Of a stretch of 64,000 nucleotides of DNA, positions 58,683-64,000 are shown in pieces. Numbering within the stretch: position 1 is the stretch's first letter; every line of letters starts with the position of its first letter. Under the pieces are notes generated by a model that saw only the letters and a list, made by a program, of their open reading frames with translations, was not told the origin of the DNA and did not search any database. The position numbers and the translations under genes are program-made. This DNA is from an uncultured Caryophanales bacterium (GTDB lineage Bacteria; Bacillota_I; Bacilli_A; RFN20; CAG-288): contig CASEGJ010000003.1 in the NCBI GenBank assembly GCA_949287425.1, positions 222,476 to 286,475 on the forward strand. Direction: 5' to 3'.

Positions 58683-59708
58683 ATGTCTATTAAAATTGGT
58701 ATTAACGGTTTTGGCCGTATTGGTCGTCTCGCTTTCAGACGCTGTCAAGAAGAAGGCTTAGAAGTTGTCGCTATTAACGATTTATCTTCTCCTAAAAATT
58801 TAGCCTATCTTTTAAAATACGATAGCGCTCATCGTTCTTTCGATGTCGATGAAATTTCTGATTATGAAGAAGGCATTGTCTACAAGGGCAAAAAGATCCG
58901 TGTTTACAAAGAAAAAGATCCTAACAATATCCCTTGGAAAGATGAAAAAGTCGATATTGTATTAGAATGTACTGGTCATTTCAAGACTCAAGAAACAGCT
59001 CAAGCTCATTTAAACGCTGGTGCTAAAGGTGTTATCATTTCTGCTCCTGCTGGTGATAAAATTACTCCTACCTATTCTTATGGTGTTAACTCTGACAAAT
59101 TAACCGCTGATCAAAAGATCATCTCTGGCGCTTCTTGTACTACTAACTGCTTAGCCCCTATCTGTAAAGTTTTAGAAGAAAACTTTGGCATTGTCGGTGG
59201 CTATATGTTAACTGTTCACGCTTATACTAACGATCAAGCTACTCTTGATATCGTTAAAGAAAAAGATTTCAGACGTGGTAGAGCTTCTGCTCAAAATATC
59301 ATTCCTAACACCACTGGTGCTGCTAAAGCTATCGGTCTTGTCTTACCTGAATTACAAGGTAGATTACAAGGCTCTGCTGTTAGAGTTCCTGTCTTAGATG
59401 GTTCTTTAATTGATTTGCACGTCGTTTTAAAGAAGGATGTTACTAAAGAAGATATCGATGCTGCTATGAAGAAAGCCAGCGAAGGTGAATTAAAGGGTGT
59501 CTTAGGTTATACTAGTGATCCTATCGTCTCTTCTGATATCTTAGGTAATACCTTTGGTGGTATCTATGATGCTTGCAATACCAACGTCTTCAAAGATCCT
59601 GATGGTCATCAATACGTCGATGTCTTTGGTTGGTATGATAACGAATATTCTTATACCTGCCAATTAATTAGACTCTGCAAGAAATACGCTGAAGTCTTAA
59701 ATAAATAA
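58683..59708 (+). CDS. gapA: Glyceraldehyde-3-phosphate dehydrogenase
   Basis: Glycolytic enzyme, NAD-dependent by the Asp in AINDLSSPKNLAYLLKYDS. It is 341 residues with NAD motif GINGFGRIGRLAFR and active Cys152 in SGASCTTNCLAP. Codon use differs from neighbours: many C-ending codons (GGC, GTC, ATC, TAC) and CGT arginine, as in highly expressed genes. It heads gapA-pgk-tpiA; a hairpin at 59728 between gapA and pgk probably makes gapA message more abundant. No cggR repressor gene precedes it. Confidence 0.98.
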   Translation: MSIKIGINGFGRIGRLAFRRCQEEGLEVVAINDLSSPKNLAYLLKYDSAHRSFDVDEISDYEEGIVYKGKKIRVYKEKDPNNIPWKDEKVDIVLECTGHFKTQETAQAHLNAGAKGVIISAPAGDKITPTYSYGVNSDKLTADQKIISGASCTTNCLAPICKVLEENFGIVGGYMLTVHAYTNDQATLDIVKEKDFRRGRASAQNIIPNTTGAAKAIGLVLPELQGRLQGSAVRVPVLDGSLIDLHVVLKKDVTKEDIDAAMKKASEGELKGVLGYTSDPIVSSDILGNTFGGIYDACNTNVFKDPDGHQYVDVFGWYDNEYSYTCQLIRLCKKYAEVLNK

Positions 59709-59727
59709 GTTATTAACTTAGTTATCT

Positions 59728-59766
59728 AGCGTTTAGGTAGGTAAACCTATCTAGGCGCTTTTTTCT
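59728..59766 (+). terminator. Intercistronic gapA-pgk terminator
   Basis: AGCGTTTAGGTAGG pairs with CCTATCTAGGCGCT (14 positions, several G-T pairs, loop TAAA), followed by six T. pgk starts 18 bases later without an obvious own promoter, so it acts as a partial terminator or 3' stabiliser. Confidence 0.8.
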
Positions 59767-59784
59767 TAGAAAGGATTTATAAAT

Positions 59785-61005
59785 ATGAAACCAACTGTTA
59801 AAAATATGAATGTCAAAGGAAAAAGAATCATCGTTAGAGTTGATTTTAATGTTCCTATGAAAGAAGATGGCTCTATTAGAGATAATAATAGAATTGTCGC
59901 TGCTTTACCTACTATTAAAGAATTAGTTAATAAAGGTGCTAGAGTTATCTTAATGTCTCATTTAGGTAAAATTGATTTTAAGAAAGCTCCTGAAGATATT
60001 GAAAAAGCTAAAAAGAAGAATAATATGGCTCCTGTCGCTAAAGAATTATCCTTTTTATTAGGTCAAGATGTCGTCTTTGTTAATGTTACTAGAGGCGAAG
60101 AATTAGAAAACGCCGTCAACAATTTAAAAGATGGACAAGTCTTATTAATGCAAAATACTAGATATGAAAAAGGCGAATCTAAAAACGATCCTGAATTAGC
60201 TAGCTATTGGGCTAAATTAGGCGATGGCTTTGTTATGGATGCTTTCGGTTCTGCTCATAGAGCTCACTGTTCTACTGTTGGAATTCCTTCCATTTTAGAA
60301 AAAGAAGGCAAACAAGTCGCCTGTGGTTATTTAGTTGAAAAAGAAGTTAACGCTTTATATAGATGTGTTGAAATTAAAGATGATGAAAGACCTTATGTCG
60401 CTATTTTAGGCGGTTCTAAAGTTTCTGATAAGATTCAAGTTATTGAAACCTTATTAAAGAAGACCGATAAGATTGTTATCGGTGGGGCTATGGCTTATAC
60501 TTTCTTAAAAGCTTTAGGTCATAACATCGGTAATTCACTATGTGAAGATGATCAATTAGATTACGCTAAAAAGTGCTATGAATCTGGAAAGATTGTTTTA
60601 CCTATCGATTCAGTTTGTGCCAATTCATTTGATAATCCAACTAGCATTGTTACTAGTGAAGCTGAAGATATTCCTACTGGTTATATGGGATTAGATATCG
60701 GTCCTAAATCCATCGAATTATTTAGCAAAGTTATCGCTTCAGCTAAAACCATTTTCTGGAATGGTCCTGTCGGTGTTTTTGAAAATGAAAAGTTCGCTAG
60801 TGGTACTAAAGCTATCTGTCAGGCTATCGTTGATAACAAAAACGCTTTCTCAGTTGTCGGTGGTGGTGATTCAGCAGCAGCCGCTAAACAATTTGGCTAT
60901 TCTAAAGAATTTAGTCACGTTTCAACAGGCGGTGGCGCTTCATTAGAAATGATTCAATTTGATGGACATATCCCTGGAATCGATGTTATTCCTGATGTTA
61001 AATAA
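59785..61005 (+). CDS. pgk: Phosphoglycerate kinase
   Basis: Transfers phosphate from 1,3-bisphosphoglycerate to ADP. It is 406 residues: RVDFNVPM near residue 20, LMSHLGK, FVMDAFGSAHRAHCS, the GGSKVSDKI nucleotide-domain motif, and C-terminal VGGGDSAAAAKQFG...STGGGASLE. AGAAAGGA precedes the ATG. tpiA begins nine bases after the stop. Confidence 0.98.
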   Translation: MKPTVKNMNVKGKRIIVRVDFNVPMKEDGSIRDNNRIVAALPTIKELVNKGARVILMSHLGKIDFKKAPEDIEKAKKKNNMAPVAKELSFLLGQDVVFVNVTRGEELENAVNNLKDGQVLLMQNTRYEKGESKNDPELASYWAKLGDGFVMDAFGSAHRAHCSTVGIPSILEKEGKQVACGYLVEKEVNALYRCVEIKDDERPYVAILGGSKVSDKIQVIETLLKKTDKIVIGGAMAYTFLKALGHNIGNSLCEDDQLDYAKKCYESGKIVLPIDSVCANSFDNPTSIVTSEAEDIPTGYMGLDIGPKSIELFSKVIASAKTIFWNGPVGVFENEKFASGTKAICQAIVDNKNAFSVVGGGDSAAAAKQFGYSKEFSHVSTGGGASLEMIQFDGHIPGIDVIPDVK

Positions 61006-61014
61006 GTAGATAAA

Positions 61015-61767
61015 ATGAGACAAAAATTATTAGTTGGAAACTGGAAGATGAATAACGTTTTGCTAGAAACAGAACAATTCATCTCACAGATACCTTCTTT
61101 ATGTGACTCAGCTAAGAAAAAAGATATCGCTATCGGAGTAGCTCCTAGTTATCTTTCCTTGGCTTTAGTTGAAAAAAATAAAGGAGATATGCTTATTTAT
61201 TCTCAAGAAGTTAGAGCTGAAGAAAAAGGTGCATATACTGGTGATATTTCTATTCCTATGGTCAAAGATTTCCACATCGATGGTTCTTTAGTTGGCCATT
61301 CTGAAAGAAGACAATATCATAACGAAACCAATTTAGAATGCAACAAGAAAATCAAAGCTTTAATCGCTAACGATCTTTCTTGTATTTATTGTGTAGGTGA
61401 AACTTTAGAAGAATTTGAAGCTAATAAAGCTAATCAAGTTATCTTAGAACAAATTAAAGATGGCTTGATGGATTTAACTAGTGTAGATATGCAAAAAGTA
61501 GTTATAGCTTATGAACCTGTTTGGTCTATTGGAACTGGAAAATCCGCTTCTAAAGAAATAGCAGAAACAATGTGTAAATATATTAGAGATTTAATTTCTG
61601 ATATGTTTGGAAAAGATGTTTCTAACAATATTAAGATATTATATGGCGGTTCAGTTAAGCCAAACAATATCCACGATTATATGTTAGAAGAAGATATCGA
61701 TGGTGCTTTAGTTGGTGGAGCTAGCTTAAAAGCTGATTCGTTTAGTCAACTTATTGAAAATATTTAG
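61015..61767 (+). CDS. tpiA: Triosephosphate isomerase
   Basis: Interconverts dihydroxyacetone phosphate and glyceraldehyde 3-phosphate. It is 250 residues with GNWKMN (Lys), catalytic His in LVGHSERRQYH, catalytic Glu in VIAYEPVWSIGTG, and the phosphate loop YGGSVKPNN. It ends the glycolytic gene set in the window; gpmI and eno, which often follow, are absent. Confidence 0.98.
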   Translation: MRQKLLVGNWKMNNVLLETEQFISQIPSLCDSAKKKDIAIGVAPSYLSLALVEKNKGDMLIYSQEVRAEEKGAYTGDISIPMVKDFHIDGSLVGHSERRQYHNETNLECNKKIKALIANDLSCIYCVGETLEEFEANKANQVILEQIKDGLMDLTSVDMQKVVIAYEPVWSIGTGKSASKEIAETMCKYIRDLISDMFGKDVSNNIKILYGGSVKPNNIHDYMLEEDIDGALVGGASLKADSFSQLIENI

Positions 61768-61781
61768 TTCAATAAATAGTT

Positions 61782-61809
61782 AGTGGTTCTAGAAATAGAA
61801 CCACTTTTA
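61782..61809 (+). terminator. tpiA terminator
   Basis: AGTGGTTCTA pairs with TAGAACCACT (10 bp) around a GAAA tetraloop, followed by TTTT. Confidence 0.88.
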
Positions 61810-61909
61810 AGTTGATTTAAAGTGACTTCAATATAGTTATATTGTATAAAACATTTGTTTTATACCTATATATAAATTATAGTATTATTAATCTAAGGAG
61901 GTTAGTTAG

Positions 61910-62662
61910 ATGGAAGTCTATAATTTTAATGAAAAAGACAAAAAAGTAATTAATCCTGTCAAAGAAAAATTATCTAGTGATTCAGTAGGTATGAATCTAT
62001 TTAAAGTTTATGGCTTATTTGCTTTAGGTTTATTAGTAACTGGTTTAATGACACTAGGTTTTCCTTCTTTATTGGCTTTATTTGTTGGAAGTGATAATTT
62101 AGATGCATATATTGCTTCAATTGTCGTATTTGGCGTTATCGCTTTAATTGCTTCAATTGGTCAAATGTTTGCGACATTTAGTCAAAACGCGATATTTATC
62201 GGTGTTTTATATTTTGTCTATGCCATTTGTCTAGGTGGGGTATTTTCTTCACTAACATTGATGTTTTCTTTAGCTGAGTTAGCTTCTACTTTCTTAATTA
62301 CAGGTGGATTAATGCTAGCGATGGGAATTATTGGAGTAGTAAGTAAAGGGAAGATTTCAATAGTTGTAAGTTTATTTTCTGTTGCTGTTTTAGGATTAAG
62401 TATCATTTCTTTATTTAATATCTTTTTATTCCACAGTAACACTATTGCCTGGATATATACTATCGCTATATTTATCTTCTTCTTGTTATATGCTGGATTA
62501 GATATTTATAGAGTACAAAAGCTCGCTCAAAATCGCGTTTTTACTAGTTCTAATGCTTTGGCTTTATATATGGCTTACGCTTTATATACTGACTTTGTTA
62601 TCATCTTCATCTATTTAATTAGAATTATGATGATATTTACCGCTAATTCTTCAAATAGATAA
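61910..62662 (+). CDS. Bax inhibitor-1/YccA family membrane protein
   Basis: A 250-residue protein with about seven hydrophobic segments. The pattern near the C terminus, LLYAGLDIYRVQKLAQNR followed by ALYMAYALYTDFVIIFIYLIRI, is that of the BI-1/YetJ family, whose Bacillus member is a pH-sensitive calcium leak channel. GGAGG precedes the ATG. It is monocistronic, with a terminator at 62673. Confidence 0.9.
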   Translation: MEVYNFNEKDKKVINPVKEKLSSDSVGMNLFKVYGLFALGLLVTGLMTLGFPSLLALFVGSDNLDAYIASIVVFGVIALIASIGQMFATFSQNAIFIGVLYFVYAICLGGVFSSLTLMFSLAELASTFLITGGLMLAMGIIGVVSKGKISIVVSLFSVAVLGLSIISLFNIFLFHSNTIAWIYTIAIFIFFLLYAGLDIYRVQKLAQNRVFTSSNALALYMAYALYTDFVIIFIYLIRIMMIFTANSSNR

Positions 62663-62672
62663 TCTTAATTTT

Positions 62673-62702
62673 AAAGGCTTATTTGCAAAAGTAAGCCTTT
62701 TT
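62673..62702 (+). terminator. Terminator after the BI-1 gene
   Basis: AAAGGCTTA pairs with TAAGCCTTT (9 bp, ten-base loop), with TTTTT at the 3' side. Confidence 0.85.
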
Positions 62703-62753
62703 GCGTCAAAAAGTAATTAAATATATAATATATTTAAAGAAAGGGAAAACTCT

Positions 62754-63728
62754 ATGGCAAGTAACAATTTGGATAGATATATAGAATTTATGAATAATGA
62801 AGCTTATCTTGCTAATAGAGAAAAGCAGGATTTTTCTTCTATTGAAGAAGTTAAACAATTGGTTTCTTTTTTAGATGTAAATGACATTTCTTCTTTGAAA
62901 GAATATATCAATAAACATATTTCGGTTTTATTTGATTATGCTCCGCATTTAACTATGCAGGTATTTTTAACTTGCTATGCTAGTGATACTATTACGGCTT
63001 TAGAATTACCAGATAGATTAAATGAACTTCTTAGTAAAGAAAATTTACCTAATAAAGCTAAACCTATTATTAATTCTTATCTTTCTTTATTTAAAGAAAA
63101 GGAAGTTAATCCTCCTAGTGAAAATATCGCTTCAGATGAAAAAATTTTAGACGCGATTAAAGATATTTCTCCTAAGCAGATTCAAATGATAGTTATCATG
63201 ATTCAAGTTAGATTAACTTTAGGAGTGGAATTAAATTATTTTATTGATTTATTATCACCTTATTTTGAAGACAAAAGCAAAGATGCTAGTTTAAAATTAA
63301 CTTTGTTAGTACAACTAATCGCTTTAAGTTTAAAATATCCTGCTAGTAGACCTTTAATAGTTAACCTTGCTAAAAACAGTTATAAAATCGTTCTTGATGG
63401 ACATTTAGAACTTTCTAATTTACCTTTTAATAGAGGCTTAGCATATTATTTAGATAGCGTTAAAGTTTCCTCTCAATTAAAAGAATTAATCATATCATGG
63501 GGATTGATGATTTTAGCTTTATATTATTCTTCAGATGAAATCCTTTCAACTGGTGATGATGTAAAAGCCTTTGCAACTGGTTGTATTGACATATTTAATA
63601 AAACATCTATTTATTATGCTCCAAAGATGTATTATCCGATTCAAGTTCCTGAGGAATACAAATTGACAAAAGGTTATCAAAAAGCTAGGGAGTTATTAGA
63701 AAATTTAACTAATTTAGCTCATCGTTAA
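62754..63728 (+). CDS. Hypothetical helical protein
   Basis: A 324-residue, probably cytosolic protein, mostly alpha-helical, with no signal peptide or clear TM segment. The middle (about 130-260) has leucine-rich helices (IVMIQVRLTLGVELNYFIDL, LTLLVQLIALSLKY). No catalytic motif is apparent, and I do not recognise a family. AAAGGGAAA precedes the ATG. It is followed by its own terminator and the rRNA-type promoters. Confidence 0.75.
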   Translation: MASNNLDRYIEFMNNEAYLANREKQDFSSIEEVKQLVSFLDVNDISSLKEYINKHISVLFDYAPHLTMQVFLTCYASDTITALELPDRLNELLSKENLPNKAKPIINSYLSLFKEKEVNPPSENIASDEKILDAIKDISPKQIQMIVIMIQVRLTLGVELNYFIDLLSPYFEDKSKDASLKLTLLVQLIALSLKYPASRPLIVNLAKNSYKIVLDGHLELSNLPFNRGLAYYLDSVKVSSQLKELIISWGLMILALYYSSDEILSTGDDVKAFATGCIDIFNKTSIYYAPKMYYPIQVPEEYKLTKGYQKARELLENLTNLAHR

Positions 63729-63750
63729 AAAACAATTTCACTTATATTTG

Positions 63751-63775
63751 CCTCATTGTTAATAATGAGGTTTTT
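63751..63775 (+). terminator. Terminator after the hypothetical gene
   Basis: CCTCATT pairs with AATGAGG (7 bp, loop GTTAAT), followed by five T, 22 bases after the stop. Confidence 0.88.
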
Positions 63776-63848
63776 AATTTATATATAATCCTTTATATAT
63801 ACGTAAAAATGACAAATAACAAAAATTTGAAAAAAGATAAAAAAGTAC

Positions 63849-63889
63849 TTGCAAAGGGGAAGAAAATTTAATAAGATAAACAAGCGCCT
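63849..63889 (+). promoter_or_regulatory. rRNA-type promoter P1
   Basis: TTGCAA (63849-63854), 17-base spacer, TAAGAT (63872-63877), then AAGCGCCT starting four bases after the -10. The start-site octamer is repeated at the same spacing in P2. Confidence 0.65.
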
Positions 63890-63955
63890 AGGTAGCTAAG
63901 TATATTAGAAGAGAAAAAGGTTCAAAAAAATAAGTAAAAAAAGTTAAAAAACTTA

Positions 63956-63996
63956 TTGACAGAGCTAGTAGTAAATGATAGTATATTTAAGCGCCT
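63956..63996 (+). promoter_or_regulatory. rRNA-type promoter P2
   Basis: Perfect -35 TTGACA (63956-63961), 17-base spacer, TAGTAT (63979-63984), then AAGCGCCT four bases after the -10. Tandem strong promoters with a GCGCC start region and an A-rich upstream tract are typical of rRNA operons in Bacillota. The operon itself would begin beyond the right edge. Confidence 0.75.
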
Positions 63997-64000
63997 GAAA

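Overview
The window is a low-GC (roughly 30%), gene-dense bacterial chromosome segment. Gene order (pcrA-ligA-gatCAB, cysS-rlmB-sigH, uvrA/hprK-lgt-HAD-trxB-whiA, gapA-pgk-tpiA), HPr kinase with cre-like sites, AAGGAG ribosome sites and AGA-dominated arginine usage point to the Bacillota/Mycoplasmatota border: probably an uncultured, host- or gut-associated Bacilli lineage (RF39/Erysipelotrichales-like). Tryptophan is TGG, and TGA is used as a normal stop (comEA, comEC), so the standard bacterial code applies. Placement is inference from gene order and composition.

Layout. 0-4 kb: end of a secreted repeat-poor protein, ferritin, a triply damaged ATPase pseudogene, two proline tRNAs with unusual anticodons (AGG and CGG), and upp. 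4-14 kb: pcrA, ligA, gatCAB, an AlkD-like gene and a MATE exporter with a cre-like site. 13.87-14.89 kb: a complete IS1595-like insertion sequence whose transposase carries an in-frame TGA and whose leader contains three interlocked inverted repeats, one covering the ribosome site. 15-17.1 kb: a surface operon of a secreted papain-like protein and two paralogous lipoproteins. 17.3-19.7 kb: a queuosine-precursor operon (queC, transporter, queF, small membrane protein) behind a preQ1-I riboswitch and terminator. 19.8-36 kb: rarA, dtd-mnmA-rimO, a heterodimeric ABC exporter, cysS, mgtC-like, rlmB, a SigH-like sigma factor, an M32 carboxypeptidase, greA, and comEA-comEC. 36.1-37 kb: tRNA-Asn and tRNA-Glu, then a heavily decayed gene. 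37-48 kb: second MATE exporter, DUF3737, a MalY/PatB aminotransferase, uvrA, hprK, lgt, HAD phosphatase, a thioredoxin-reductase-like flavoprotein without an NADPH motif, and whiA. 48-58.5 kb: a pectate lyase lipoprotein, a second gene remnant, guaB, guaA, a frameshifted DUF4143 ATPase, glnA, and an orphan two-domain adenine methyltransferase of the M.FokI type. 58.6-64 kb: gapA-pgk-tpiA, a BI-1 membrane protein and an unknown protein; the window ends on two tandem rRNA-style promoters pointing out of it.

How the parts work together. The core is housekeeping: DNA repair and replication (PcrA, LigA, RarA, UvrA, AlkD), tRNA charging and modification (GatCAB, CysS, MnmA, Dtd, QueC/QueF, RlmB), nucleotide synthesis and salvage (Upp, GuaB, GuaA), and glycolysis probably under HPrK/CcpA-type control. 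Competence parts (SigH-like sigma, ComEA, ComEC) are present. Accessory content is modest: one IS, two broken ATPase genes of mobile-type families, two gene remnants, an orphan methyltransferase, and two surface loci (pectate lyase; cysteine-protease/lipoprotein operon). No CRISPR array, prophage or integrative element was seen. The most unusual signals are the IS leader RNA switch, the proline tRNA pair, the NADPH-motif-less TrxB, the DPPT/DPPY fused methyltransferase and the protease-lipoprotein operon.
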